DNA of 64,000 nt from Aphrophora alni (GCA_963513935.1 OY740766.1:7161000-7224999), one strand, 5' to 3'. Positions 11,790 through 23,918 are shown, counted from the first letter of the stretch. Notes: generated from the letters alone by a model not told the origin. A program made the numbers and translations.

Positions 11790-13570
11790 CGATGTTTTTT
11801 GCTGGTTATTTCGTCCGTCGTCTGTACAGTGCTTTACAGCTCAAACGTATCGATCGATTTTAATCAAATTATGGTATGAGGGTATATTTTATTTTTCAAA
11901 AATTTTAAATTTGGGATAGTCTCTAAGTGTTCAAACAAAACGTTTGGTCTGTATCTCTCCAAAAAATACCAATAGAGATCGGTAAAATATCAATAACGGT
12001 CATGGAGCCAGTTTATAAAAGATGTAATTTCTCAAAATCGGCTCTACCGAATTCATTCAAATTTTAGTGAAATGTGAAATGAAGAACTCAAACCCGTGTA
12101 CAAAATTACAAGTAAAAAATATTACGGCTCAGAAATTTGAAAAAAAAAAAAAAAAAAAATGAACGTTAACCACTGTTATTAAAAGCTCGATTGTAATCAA
12201 ATACGATTAACGCTGAGAACATGTTTATGGCACAAGCAAAGTAAGTTTAGGCCCTATTTAAATATACAGGGTGCTTCAAAAAGAACTTTACAACTTTGTA
12301 CATTTATTCAGACTACTTACAGAGTTGGTTTTCGTGTCATTTTGTATCAAAAGACATCAAGTTTTCTACCTTATAGTTATGGTTCAATGTGACTTCCATT
12401 AGTCATTTTGCAGACATCCCAACTAAAGTCGATTTCCTGACAAACCCGCAGCATCATATCCCAGAAGTAAAAATCGAGAGGTGTTTGATCCGGTGAACGA
12501 GGTAGCCAAGCAATCGCCCACCATGTTCTACCTATGTACCTGGAAAGCGGTTATTTTAGGAAATCTTGAACATTGGTGAAGTGGTGCGACTGTCGCCATC
12601 TTGCTGACAGTGTATGCTGCGTTTTTGATCGTCCTGATTAGATTAAAAAGCTTTCCAGTATATCTAGGATACAGTATTCCGTTGTAGGTTATCTCTTGAA
12701 AGAAGAAAGGGACGTAAACCTTGCTTTTGCCAAAGCCACTTTGGGGCTATGACGAACATGTTCCAAGGATTGTCGTGGATTACTACAGCCTCAAATCTGA
12801 CAGTTGTGTGTATTTACTTTACTACTTGGAATGTCAACTCATCAATGATTATGTTTGCAATGAAATTCTGGTCTTCATCCAATCGATGTAACATACCCGC
12901 ACAGATCTCCTTAGAGCAACCCTATCCACTGATATCTTTTAGTTCTTGCACCATTGTTAATTTGTACTATTTGAGATGCAAATGTTTTGTCAACACTTGT
13001 CAAAAAGTCTCATATGGAACGCCCAGCTCGCTAGAAGCACTCTGGGTTGATTTTGTAGGACTGTTAACAAAGCTTTGCCTCACTTGCTCAGATACACGGA
13101 GACGCTGTGGGGATTTCTTATGGCTTTACTCAACAAAACACTTATGCCACTCATAAATAGTAGGCCTACTGGGAGGATCTTTGCCATACGAGATGATAAA
13201 ATTCCGTTGTAAAGTTGTAGTAGATTTCGTTTCTTCAAACCAAATGACACATTGGGCGAGCTCAGGACCTGTAAAGGCAGCCATATTTGTTACAAATCTT
13301 GCTAGCCCTTACGGTGGTGCTATTCGGTACTATTCACTAGTAAGTCAAAACTTGATCTATTTCGCTACAAAATGGCACCAAAACCAGCTCTGTAAGTAGT
13401 CTGAATAAATGTTTTTGAATTTACAAAATTGTAAAATCCTTTTTGAAGCAGCCTATTTTTTCATGGTTATTTGTTACACTTTGATTGACAACTGATATTT
13501 TTGGTGGGGAACAGTGTTTATTTGGTTTTGGGGATGGGCTTTGAGAATGTTTTTGCAGCGTACAATGTTT
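11790..13570 (+). repeat. Dispersed repeat C copy split by a mariner-type insertion
   Basis: The 5' part (about 11815-12266) contains the typical head: GTCTGTACAGTGCTTTACAG, then CGATTTTAATCAAATTATGG. The 3' part resumes at about 13456 and runs through TTTGGTTTTGGGGATGGG to about 13570. Comparison with the unbroken copies at 11040-11420 and 32160-32765 shows the sequence between is a later insertion. Confidence 0.65.
12267..13453 (-). mobile_element. Mariner/Tc1-type DNA transposon with decayed transposase
   Basis: About 1.19 kb with inverted ends of about 65 bp: GGTGCTTCAAAAAG, TTTACAACTTTGTA, TTCAGACTACTTACAGAG on the left, matched in reverse at the right. TA lies at both borders. On the minus strand two transposase motifs survive: QQDG (about 12596-12607), the second catalytic Asp region, and WLPRSPDQTPLDFYFWD (about 12460-12510), the third catalytic region. 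They are in different frames with stops between, so the copy is dead. The third motif is typical of the arthropod IS630/Tc1/mariner lineage whose proteins carry an N-terminal HTH of the DUF4817 type; that assignment is from memory. Open frames on the + strand here are shadows. Confidence 0.8.
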
Positions 13571-14545
13571 CAGACGGTTCGATGCTTGGATCACTTTTGT
13601 CGTGGTATATTACCTATCCGTTATTACATAAAATGAGTGTTTTGTAAATATAAAACATTGTCATCGTTAATGAGTCAGAGGAAGGTTTGCCAACATGACG
13701 GAAATAACTTCCCTAGCACTGAGTAGACTGTATCGTTTTCCTACATTATGTGGACCAGGTATTTTTATACGTCCCTTTTGATGACCTCACTTACCCACAG
13801 ACCTAGTTGTTAGGTAATTTCTAATAGCTATTCTATTGTTATCTGATTCGTGGAATCTGCGACACCCAAGACTAAGAATTTCAACTGATCATATAGACCG
13901 CAATATTAATTTAAAACATTTTACTCGAGTGGCAGTATTTCTTAAAATTTTATAATGGCACATTCGTGAAAACTGTTTAAGTAACATATCAGAAAGCTTT
14001 GTCGTCGTAGTGAAAGATGGCCGCCAACATTTTTTGCAAAATTGAGTGACAAGTGACTATGGGATGCCTTCTTAGCTTATAGAAGTTATTTAGAAAAGAA
14101 TATTTCAATATTTAAATAACACTTAATCTGATTTCGTTTTGTCTTAAACTTATTCAAGGTGAAAAAGTATTTAATGTCGTTTTGACGGTGATCAAGCTTA
14201 GTTTTCATTTTTTGAAAATTATTCCTGTACCTTATGTTTTTACTTGAAATTTAGTATAATTTTGTAGGCAATTAATCTTCACAGTTTAACAAAATCAGTA
14301 AAACCAGTTTTGAGATATTGGTCATGTTTGTGACACTTGATAGACGATATTATTTGGTCGTTTCTGATAACTCCTGAGCAGGAATGTTTGTCGACTATAG
14401 CGTCCAATATGTTTTGTTTGGCCTTATAAGCTACATTTATTAAATTTTTGAAAATTCGAAAATTTTAAGTCTGCGTCTAATGGTTGATATCCCTAATTTT
14501 GAGTTAAAATATGAGTTTTATCGATATTATTTTTATTATTTATTA
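13571..14545. other. Non-coding, nothing recognised
   Basis: No gene or repeat family was identified in this AT-rich interval. Confidence 0.4.
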
Positions 14546-15076
14546 TTATTTTTATTTTTATTTTCCACAGAATACAAACCACAAATATTTATAATAATCA
14601 TACAACATAAGAACTTAAAAATAAACTTAAAACTACTAATCTTTATCCAATGAACTTAAAATAAACTTATGAAACAATGTTAACATGTCAAAATTTAAAT
14701 TGTATACATAAAGTAAAAAAAAACTCTGCGGAAAACATACCACACACAGAAGAGCAATAAAACACCCTTATACGTGTGCGGGAGCTATCTTAAATATTAA
14801 TTAAATCCCATTCATACCAACATACACAAACAGACAGACAGACTGTGATTATATCTACAAAATATATTTATTTTAAATTAAAATACATTTCAATTCAATT
14901 GGCCTATACAATTCATTTATACATTAAATTAAGTTCAATTAAACTCAAATACATTCACCTTACTAAATATAATATTATGCCCTTTATTGTCATTCACTCA
15001 GAACAGTCATTGAACAGTTTTAAACACATTTTCCAAAGCCACCGGAGAAAGAGATAAGCTTTATAGATACAAGGTT
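14546..15076 (-). repeat. AT-rich probable 3' part of the adjacent non-LTR element
   Basis: Lies immediately downstream, in minus orientation, of the reverse transcriptase relic. It is A-rich on the + strand with no coding signal. Treating it as the 3' untranslated part is an inference from position only. Confidence 0.3.
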
Positions 15077-15700
15077 TTATAGATACAACCAATATCTAAG
15101 TTTAACCTTGAAATGAGTAATAATAGAGGTATTCCTTAAATATAAAGGCAATAGATTATAAAATTTTGACCCAAGAAAGAAGAAAGTTTTCTGAGTAAAG
15201 GTTTTGTGACATTTGGGTAACATTACAAGTCCTTTGCTAACCTGTATTGTGTGGACTCCATGGTTTAATATATCCCCTTCATTACCACTTACCCTATAAA
15301 ACATTTCTAACACTTTAAACACATAGAGATAACGAAGAGGAAGAATCTTTTTAGCAATAAAACATGGGAAAGAATTATGGAATCTGTCTTTTTTACACAA
15401 CATTCTAACGAAAGATTTTTGGAGACTAAACAAAGGAATTAAGTGTGAATTATACGTACTTCCCCAAATTGATAAACCGTAAGCCAACTTAGAATGTACA
15501 AATGCAAAGTAAATTTGTCGCTGTATTTGTATTTTTAAAAATTGGAAATGTGTTCTCGAAACGACAGTTTTTCATCCAATTTCAAGCCTAGGTATTTAGT
15601 GCTTTCTCTTTGAGCAACTTCACTACAATCACATAACTGGTTACAGCAGCCAACGCGGTGATACTTAAGCAGAACTTGGAACTGAAATGATTTAGAAATG
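15077..15700 (-). pseudogene. Non-LTR retrotransposon reverse transcriptase, C-terminal relic
   Basis: On the minus strand, from about 15700 downward, the translation gives KYLGLKLDEKLSFREHI, the block that closes many Jockey/CR1-type reverse transcriptases. A stop and one frameshift follow. An open frame (15487-15077) then contains a YGLSIWGS block and an LQKSFVRML block, the standard order (YG-WG, then LQK-R) of the region after the polymerase domain. The frame ends at a stop without an RNase H domain. The endonuclease and catalytic polymerase motifs are absent, so this is a 5'-truncated copy. The element would have encoded target-primed reverse transcription. The clade (Jockey, CR1 or related) is uncertain. 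Confidence 0.8.
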
Positions 15701-15779
15701 GAAAAGATTATATTGTTAAAATAATATATTGTTATTATTGTTATAACAATAATATATATTGTTATTATATTGAAATAAG

Positions 15780-16690
15780 ATTATAAAATATGCCCACATA
15801 CCAATTTTGGTTATAATTTATCTACTCGATTGACCTAAAGAGCACTTTGCCTAACAGATTAAAGACGGACATAAAAAAATAAAAATTGTTGTGCTCTGGG
15901 GACAGCGCACATAAATTAATTTTCAAAATTTCCGCGAAAACAATTGACATCGATTTTTGACATTACATAACTATACATATGTGAGAATATAACCAAATTA
16001 GGTGTTTATAAATTCAATTGGATGCTTAGTTTTTATTTAAAATATTATAGTTTTTAATATGTTATATATTATAGCATGCCTTAGATTAATAGACTATATG
16101 AGGAGACAAACAATTCACGGACTCCACTGTTATATTTGTGTGTATGTGAAGGTTAATGTAAATTTGTAAATGTGTTTTCATAGGAAATAAACAAATGAAC
16201 ATTTCTTAGAAGTTATAACAATGGTCAAACAATCCGACTCATAATTTCCTGCCTTGCACAATTAGGTTTTAACTTTATCGCCAATGATACACATTATTAT
16301 CAGTTTGTCATAACTATGGGAGAACTAATCTTATCATCAGTTCTGCTGACAGCTTCACATATTGTGATACACCTGAGAGTATGTTTAGTAGACAATATCA
16401 GTTGATTGTGTTATCACTTGTTGCAGTATTAACGTTAAAAAGTAGTACTCAAATATAGAAACAATATAAACGCTCTCGTACAAAATACCGGACGGACGTT
16501 ATAATGTAGATTTCCTCATCATACTGTATCCGATCTTACCACAACTAATTGGAGCTATAATTAAATTAGGATTATCTCAATCAATCATCCCCAAAACCGA
16601 ATAAAAACGAGCCAAAACTAATTTTCATCAAAAATGTCGTTTTTGTAGTTGTCAATTAAAAGTGAAACTGAACCATGGTTGGTGTCTTTA
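15780..16690. other. Non-coding, nothing firm
   Basis: No gene was found. A short palindromic (TAT/ATA)-rich segment lies just before it at 15713-15775, and a block near 16590-16620 resembles the reverse complement of repeat C (CCCCAAAACCGAATAAAAAC). Confidence 0.4.

Positions 16691-16700
<10 letters not shown>

Positions 16701-16731
<31 letters not shown>
16701..16731. repeat. (TA)n microsatellite, left half
   Basis: A TA dinucleotide run interrupted by insertion of the hAT-type MITE at 16732. It continues at 16922-16983 on the other side. Confidence 0.9.
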
Positions 16732-16734
<3 letters not shown>

Positions 16735-16919
16735 GGGCGTACCCAGCGAGGGGCGGGAGTTGCAGCTGCCCCCCCGGAAGCAAAAAAATAAAACTTTATT
16801 ATACATTTTGTTGCTGGAATTTAATACAATTCTTGAAATAACTATTTTAATAATCAATTGTATATTGAATGACCATGGCGTGCTCCCCCCCCCCCTAGTT
16901 TTGATCCTGGGTACGCCCT

Positions 16920-16921
<2 letters not shown>
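16732..16921 (-). mobile_element. hAT-type MITE, copy 1
   Basis: 190 bp, starting CATGGGCGTACCCAG and ending with its complement (CTGGGTACGCCCTTG, one change). The element sits inside a TA microsatellite, so an 8-bp duplication TATATATA fits but cannot be proved. It is 188-190 bp like the copy at 17344 and in opposite orientation. C and G runs lie just inside the ends. It has no coding capacity. Confidence 0.8.

Positions 16922-16983
<62 letters not shown>
16922..16983. repeat. (TA)n microsatellite, right half
   Basis: A TA run broken by one AAATG interruption. It is the continuation of the tract before the MITE. Confidence 0.9.
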
Positions 16984-16988
<5 letters not shown>

Positions 16989-17343
16989 TGCTTCACTTGT
17001 GTCATAAACCCTCAGCGTAAGTCGAATTTGATTAAAATCGAACGTTTAATGACGTCAAGGTCAAGGCCAATTATTTCTGAACCGTAATATTTTGTACTTG
17101 GTGTTTTCTTTACGTTTGACAAATTACCAGGTAGTACGGTGTACAGGTCAGGAAGAGCCTGTAGACCGCATCGTGGGTCTCATGAGACTGGCATGCCACA
17201 CATCACTGTTTGACCCGTTGGCGAATATATTGAATCCTTAGGAAAGTTACCATTACATTTTACATGTCTGAGTATTGTATGTTTGTATGGACAACGTATT
17301 ATTTTAGCGATGATTCAACATCTGACATCAGTGGGGCAAGGGG

Positions 17344-17531
17344 CATGGGCGTACCCAGGATCAAAACTAGGGGGGGGGGCAAGCATGTTCATTCAATATA
17401 CAATTGATTATTAAAATAGTTATTTCAAGAATTGTATTAAATTCCAGCAACAAAATGCATAATAAAGATTTATTTTTTTTGCTTCCAGGGGGGGGCAGCT
17501 GCCCCCCTGCCCCTCGCTGGGTACGCCCATG
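17344..17531 (+). mobile_element. hAT-type MITE, copy 2
   Basis: 188 bp with perfect 14-bp terminal inverted repeats (CATGGGCGTACCCA and its complement). It is flanked by an exact 8-bp direct repeat GCAAGGGG at 17336-17343 and 17532-17539. An 8-bp duplication together with a CA-N-GGG-type end is the hallmark of hAT transposition. The interior is the same as copy 1 in inverse orientation, including the G run near 17371. A hAT transposase elsewhere in the genome would be needed to move it. Confidence 0.9.
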
Positions 17532-17539
17532 GCAAGGGG

Positions 17540-18121
17540 AATTACCACAATTGCAGAATCTGTTGTAGCGAAAATCCAAATGGATCTTGGGAGAGAATGT
17601 TTGCGACGGTACAAAAGTGAATTATTTTGTGGCATCAGCAGATTTTAATCGTATGGCGAGTTCTTTTTTACGAAGAAACCCCTAAAGAGACATGATAGAA
17701 AATTTGCTGTTTCCAAAGTTAGACAAAGATGGGCTTCTTCAATAGCAAGACGTAGTTTCACGGAAGTTCGGGTATTCCTTTAATAAGCAATTCCCAGGGG
17801 TGGATTAGTGGTACATGGCCGCCTCGCTTACCAGATTTGACTCCTTTCGATTTTTTTTTATGGGATTTCATTAAAGTATGTCGCATCTATAACGCCAGCT
17901 GCAGAAGTGACGCCTAAATCTTGTGCCTTGAGTTTGGCAAGAATTTACGGTGGGAGGTATGCCATATCACAAATGGGAGGGAGTCATATTAAACCAAAAT
18001 CACTGTTTAATGAAAAATGTGATGTGTTTTGATTTAAAATGACACCACAACAGATTAGGTAAGTTTTCTCAATAAATTTCTAAACGCTTTTAAAGTTGAA
18101 AGTCTTTTTTTTGAAACACCC
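17540..18121 (+). pseudogene. Mariner/Tc1-type transposase relic, + strand
   Basis: The translation gives WPPRLPDLTPFDFFLWD at about 17814-17865, the third catalytic region of the same broad transposase lineage as the 12.3-kb element. Upstream, around 17697-17795, remnants of the preceding block (LLFPKLDKDG, then a NKQFPG-like stretch) can be read with a stop between. The right end reads TTTTTGAAACACCCTGA at about 18105-18121, a plausible terminal repeat. No matching left end was found, so the copy is 5'-truncated or rearranged. The hAT-type MITE lies at its left border. The conserved motif differs from the 12.3-kb copy at several residues, so the two are separate insertions. Confidence 0.75.
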
Positions 18122-18129
18122 TGAAATTC

Positions 18130-18888
18130 GATAATAATAATGATTCATATTCGAGATTAAAGAAAATTATTACTTCTGCTGTTTGGAAGTGGGAACGGAT
18201 GCATTTAAAATGTGGATTGTGTAATTTTATATTCCTCAGGTATTTTAGAAATTTATTAAAAATGGACAAAATTAAATAAGTCAAGGCATGTTGGTAAATA
18301 TTAAATTTTAGAAAACCACAGGACTCTTTTTAGAAGATTTTCTTTTCATTTCAGAAACGATGTCACATTTTTAGATTGTTTGGGTGACGGAGTGGGGGTG
18401 GGGGGACTGGAAATAGCAATAGCCAAGGATGTTATAAACAACGTTGCCAAGTTTACATCCACGTGGAGTCGGTGACAATTCCACAAATGTTTGCTGCCGC
18501 TTAGGTATAATGATTTCTAATAACTGAAAAGTATAAGAACTTGTCCATTATATTTTATGGAATGTTCATAATTAAAAATATTTCATTAAAACGAGGTAAT
18601 ATTGTGTTAATATTTAGGACGCCTAACCTCCATCTTGGATTCAATGTCCATAAGAAATATAAATTGGTACAGAACAGTTCTTTTTTAACAAGATTTTGTA
18701 CATTTTATATTTAAAAAGGAGATCGTTTTATCGTCCCATAAAGTCGTCATAAGTTTAAATAACATTTGAAAGAAATTAACTTCTTTCTTAAGTTAATTTT
18801 CGTATTTTGGCATTCTGAAAACCACAATGAACTGCTCTAGCTGATTAATCTTTACAATTCACCAAAATTTGACAAAAAAGTTACAGTT
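18130..18888. other. Non-coding, nothing recognised
   Basis: No gene or repeat family was identified. A G-rich patch lies near 18392-18408. Confidence 0.4.
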
Positions 18889-18889
18889 A

Positions 18890-19015
18890 TAGTTTAGTTA
18901 TTGTAGCGCATGATCACCGAGGATGGCGACTTTGTCGTTGAAAAGCGTTTGTTAAGTGATCGTAATTTTTGTGAGATCTTGTGTTCGAGTTTTATTGTAT
19001 CTAAAAAAGTTACAG
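18890..19015 (+). repeat. Retroelement-end repeat E, copy 1 (decayed)
   Basis: Matches 58635-58750: ATTGTAGC, then a GAGGATGGCGAC-TTT-GTCGTTGAAAA hairpin block, GTAATTTTTGTGAGATCTTG and TGTTCGAGTTTTATT. The hairpin block resembles the CTGAAGA-stem-GAAAC motif of the palindromic insertions, but position 1 of the motif and the GAAAC are altered. Confidence 0.65.
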
Positions 19016-19019
19016 CCTC

Positions 19020-19815
19020 TATTGAAATAGCGTATCTTTTGTAAAAGCTCCAAGACGATCTTTCATCTTTTACCGATTCTAAGCCGTCATTTGGATGGGG
19101 GGGGGGTAGCCCGCTTGCAAGGATATAAATTTTAAAATACTGAATAATTTTACGTCCGAAAAGTTCAACGCCTTAACATTTTGATAATAACAGGACCTTT
19201 ACAGAATTATTAGAAAAATACGAATTTGGACTCCCCCATAGGATGGGAGGATGGATGTGTAATTGGAACTTTTGGTATGTCCATAAAATGTTTTATCTCA
19301 TACTATGTAAAGCTAGGCTAAGAAAACAATAATATTATAAAACAATGTATAAAGGCATGTAACCAGAACACACACGTGTAGGTCTGGGACAGGAAGTTGT
19401 TTTCAGAACAGACAGTATAATTAGTAAAATCTAAGCCTACTTGGCAGTTAGCCCTCCTCTCCATCTTGCCTCGAGTTACAACACGCAGACAAGGCAGGAA
19501 GAAGCTCTAGATGTTTTGAAGGAAAGTGAAGAAGAGGTTATAGGGGCGCGAGTGGGACTTTTAGAATCAGTTTCAGAATTTTTAAATATAATATAAAAAG
19601 TCAAAGTTAAATCAGCATTGGGAGTGCCAAAACGTTTTATTTCTGAAGGACGGGAGTGTGGATCTTTAAACCACTTTTTGTATTTATTTTCAGAATTTCC
19701 AACCATACCAATCACCGTTACTCCTATAATGACTTCTAAAACTAGATAACACATATTCAGTTATTAATACTCATAACATTGCTCAATTTGTTTATACATA
19801 ATTAGCTTTTTGTGT
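19020..19815. other. Non-coding, nothing recognised
   Basis: No supported feature. A run of nine G occurs at about 19098-19106. Confidence 0.4.
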
Positions 19816-19819
19816 CACT

Positions 19820-19965
19820 TTGATTCTTGTTTTGTTTCAACCTATAAAGAAAACTAACCAAAAACATTGCACAAACTTTCTCACTCACCTATCTCTAAAA
19901 ACTAACCAAAATAAATCGTCATCAATACCCTCACTTCAGTAGGTGTCAATCAAACAGTGAAAATG
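19820..19965 (-). repeat. Dispersed repeat C, reverse copy
   Basis: The reverse complement of the family's 3' block: CATTGCACAAACTTTCTCAC, TCACC, then AACTAACCAAAATAAATCGTC. Confidence 0.6.
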
Positions 19966-20082
19966 TTCGATGAGCGCAGTCTTTGAAAGAATATTTATAA
20001 ACATTATAATACTTATTTATTTAATATTATATGTAACTTACACCGTGGTAAATAAGTCCCGGGACGGCATAGAGCTGCGAAG

Positions 20083-20350
20083 TTTTGCACATTGTTAATG
20101 GACACAAAAACCTATACAGCTACCTTTCAAGCGGGACGGCCTATAAGAAGTTAGTAGGAAATCTTAAATTAGAGCATAGGTCGAGTTGTAAATTGAATTA
20201 AAGGCCTTTATGAGTAGACTCATAATGCCGCAAACCCGACCTAAAAAGGTTCACCCTAGCTAAAATAGCGTGGGTATATCTTAATGTAGCATAGGTCGAG
20301 AAGTGTCTCATTTTAAAGGTCATTTTAGTAGAACACATTGCCACAAACCT
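20083..20350 (+). repeat. Dispersed repeat D, copy 2 with internal duplication
   Basis: Collinear with 10715-10935. A second, diverged version of the AAAGGCCTTTATGAGTAGA / AATGCCGCAAAC block follows at about 20310-20360, so the family may contain an internal direct repeat that the first copy lacks. Confidence 0.65.
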
Positions 20351-20359
20351 AAATGCAAA

Positions 20360-22178
20360 AGGACGATCCAATCGGATATGACAGCCCCTAAAGTTTGGTC
20401 GCATCTAGTCTGACTCACAAGGCAATTAACTGTTCATACAGTATTTTAACGTTTATAACTTTTTTTTTTAAATTCCGTTACATTAATTTTCTACTTAAAA
20501 TTAAAACCAACAGACATTAGGTATTTTGAAGATTGCTTCCATTAAAGATTTCCCCAATTTCCTGTACAGGATGTCCCCACGTAGAGAAATCTGACAGTAT
20601 CAAAGTGTTGTTAACTAGTAAGAACATAACTCTAGAATTGTCCTGTGGTATCCAGACTTCTTGAACAGCTACTATAACGAATTTAATTTAAATATAAATG
20701 ATTTCTTAAAAAAAGATACTTTAAATTAGATATAAATTACTTTATTGGAACATGGCTGAGCAATTAAAATATTTCAAATGGTTGTGTTGATATGTGGACC
20801 GAACGAAATGAAATCCTGATGTATCCTTACCTTTTGGCATTTCGTCTGTATTTATGTTTGTTACGCAATTATGTGCAAATGTGATTTAGCGATCGTTATA
20901 AAATTTAGGAATACGGTTCTTTACAAATAGGGCGAAAGGGCCGTATCTACAAGGTTTTTTTAAATTTTATTTTTGGTTTTAAAATGACGGCCACTAAATC
21001 ATGATACCAAGGCTTCGACATGGGTGTTCCGACCGGAAATAGAAGCGCGTGCTCTAAAGAAGAAAACATAATTAAGGAAACGAGGCGTAAAGAGTAACAA
21101 AAACAACTTGAAATGAAAAAAAAAGTTTTTTTTTTTTACTTTTCCGTAAGGAGTGTTTACCTCCCTCCAAAACAAAGGGAAAAAATCCTCAATCACTACT
21201 TTTTTCATGTTTCCATGAATTAAAACCTTTTCGTGTTTTATTGGATTACAGAAATATTTACTAATTACTTAACTTAACAGTTACATGTTTCGTTCTTTGA
21301 AATATCCTCAAAAACTTTATATAACCTTTTTATAACTTGTATCTGTGAATTACTGTGAATTAGAATAAATTATAAACAACAGTCAAATGTTATACTGTTC
21401 TAACCAATTACGCCATCAATAACGATGCTTACCAGCGTTCCCCCCTTCAGTTTTAGACATTAGACATTTATTCCAGGGCTTATCTACATCTATAAGCACA
21501 CCACAACAATTAATACCACATATTCTCGATGAATAGTAAAATAAAATCAAATGCATGGAGTTAGCCACCATTAAAGAAAATCCTCCCTATAAGTGCTGTT
21601 ATGTTTTGATGTTTGTAAATGCGCCAGTAGTCACATTGTATTTACAAGAACGATTGATTGAATGTGTTAAAACAAGGAAGGAGCGAAGTCTGTTCACACA
21701 ATCATTAATTATATTTGGTGAAATAAATATTAGGTGAAGAGGTTTTTATTTTTAAAAAATTTCGGTCTAGATCACCAAGAGCTTAGATCTGGGTATATGT
21801 GATTTGTAAAAAAAATTCCCGTCGAAGTAATTTTAATTTTTTCTCTCTTTATTATTTAAAGACGTAAACCTCGCTGTCAATCATCGCCTAAAAGATAAAC
21901 GGCACAAAAACAGTTGAATCAGAGTGTTTTCACCCCTAAACAAGTAAAGGATCGAACTTTTGGAGTCTACCAAACCGGGTGCTCTGGTTCTTAATATAAC
22001 TGTAACGCAAAACTTAGAACATGTAACCCTGAAGGCACTGTTAAACCTGTTCACAATGTTGTTTCCGTTGTGATAGGCTTCGGACAAGTTGAAGGGCTTC
22101 TTCTCGTAAAGCATCAGTACAAGTGTGTGAATCCATTTCATTGACGTCGTCACCTATTTTACATTATTACGCAATCGT
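20360..22178. other. Non-coding, nothing recognised
   Basis: No gene was identified. The segment ends where the 58-bp satellite begins. Confidence 0.4.
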
Positions 22179-23918
22179 TCAAAGGTACGCAACACCAGGA
22201 TAAAATAACTGATTATTGCAATCCTCTGCAAGCTAACCAAAGGTACGCAACACCAGGATAAAATAACTGATTATTGCAATCCTCTGCAACCTAACCAAAG
22301 GTACGGAACACCAGGATAAAATAACTGATTATTGCAGTCCTCTGCAACCTAACCAAAGGTAGGCAACACCAGGATAAAATAACTGAATATTGCAGTTCTC
22401 TGCAACCTAACCAAAGGTACGCAACACCAGGATAAAATAACTGATTATTGCAATCCTCTGCAAGCTAACCAAAGGTACGCAACACCAGGATAAAATAACT
22501 GATTATTGCAATCCTCTGCAACCTAACCAAAGGTACGGAACACCAGGATAAAATAACTGATTATTGCAATCCTCTGCAACCTAACCAAAGGTACGGAACA
22601 CCAGGATAAAATAACTGATTATTGCAATCCTCTGCAACCTAACCAAAGGTACGGAACACCAGGATAAAATAACTGATTATTGCAGTCCTCTGCAACCTAA
22701 CCAAAGGTACGCAACACCAGGATAAAATAACTGATTATTGCAGTCCTCTGCAACCTAACCAAAGGTACGCAACACCAGGATAAAATAACTGAATATTGCA
22801 GTCCTCTGCAACCTAACCAAAGGTAGGCAACCACAGGATAAAATAACTGATTATTGCAGTCCTCTGCAACCTAACCAAAGGTACGCAACACCAGGATAAA
22901 ATAACTGATTATTGCAGTTCTCTGTAACCTAACCAAAGGTAGGCAACACCAAGATAAAATAACTGATTATTGCAATCCTCTACAACCTAACCAAAGGTAG
23001 GCAACACTAGGATAAAATAACTGATTATTGCAATCCTCTGCAACCTAACCAAAGGTAGGCAACACCAGGATAAAATAACTGATTATTGCAGTCCTCTGCA
23101 ACCTAACCAAAGGTACGGAACACCAGGATAAAATAACTGATTATTGCAGTTCTCTGCAACCTAATCAAAGGTAGACAACACCAGGATAAAATAACTGATT
23201 ATTGCAGTCCTCTGCAACCTAACCAAAGGTACGCAACACCAGGATAAAATAACTGATTATTGCAATCCTCTGCAACCTAACCAAAGGTAGGCAACACCAG
23301 GATAAAATAACTGATTATTGCAGTTCTCTGCAAGCTAACCAAAGGTACGCAACACCAGGATAAAATAACTGATTATTGCAGTCCTCTGCAACCTAACCAA
23401 AGGTACGCAACACCAGGATAAAATAACTGATTATTGCAGTCCTCTGCAACCTAACCAAAGGTACGCAACACCAGGATAAAATAACTGATTATTGCAATCC
23501 TCTGCAACCTAACCAAAGGTACGCAACACCAGGATAAAATAACTGATTATTGCAGTCCTCTGCAACCTAACCAAAGGTACGGAACACCAGGATAAAATAA
23601 CTGATTATTGCAATCCTCTGCAACCTAACCAAAGGTACGCAACACCAGGATAAAATAACTGATTATTGCAGTCCTCTGCAACCTAACCAAAGGTACGGAA
23701 CACCAGGATAAAATAACTGATTATTGCAGTCCTCTGCAACCTAACCAAAGGTACGGAACACCAGGATAAAATAACTGATTATTGCAGTCCTCTGCAACCT
23801 AACCAAAGGTACGGAACACCAGGATAAAATAACTGATTATTGCAATCCTCTGCAACCTAACCAAAGGTACGCAACACCAGGATAAAATAACTGATTATTG
23901 CAGTTCTCTGCAACCTAA
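22179..23918. repeat. 58-bp satellite, 30 tandem copies
   Basis: The period is exactly 58 bp (successive AAAGGTACGCAACACC starts at 22181 and 22239), giving about 30 units over 1.74 kb with no indels seen. The unit contains CAACACCAGGATAAAATAAC, TGATTATTGCA and TCCTCTGCAACCTAACC. Variation sits at a few sites: TACGCAAC, TACGGAAC or TAGGCAAC; CAATCC, CAGTCC or CAGTTC; and AACC or AAGC. Near-identical variant strings in neighbouring units (units 1-3 and 5-7) suggest block duplication. The array ends cleanly at AACACTAAATG. Confidence 0.97.

Noticed and set aside
12749..13399. Two + strand open frames of 135 and 72 codons
   Set aside because: They lie antisense to the decayed mariner-type transposase and show no motif of their own.
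22179..23918. CRISPR-like array
   Set aside because: The 58-bp units are contiguous with no unique spacers, and the genome is eukaryotic; it is a satellite.
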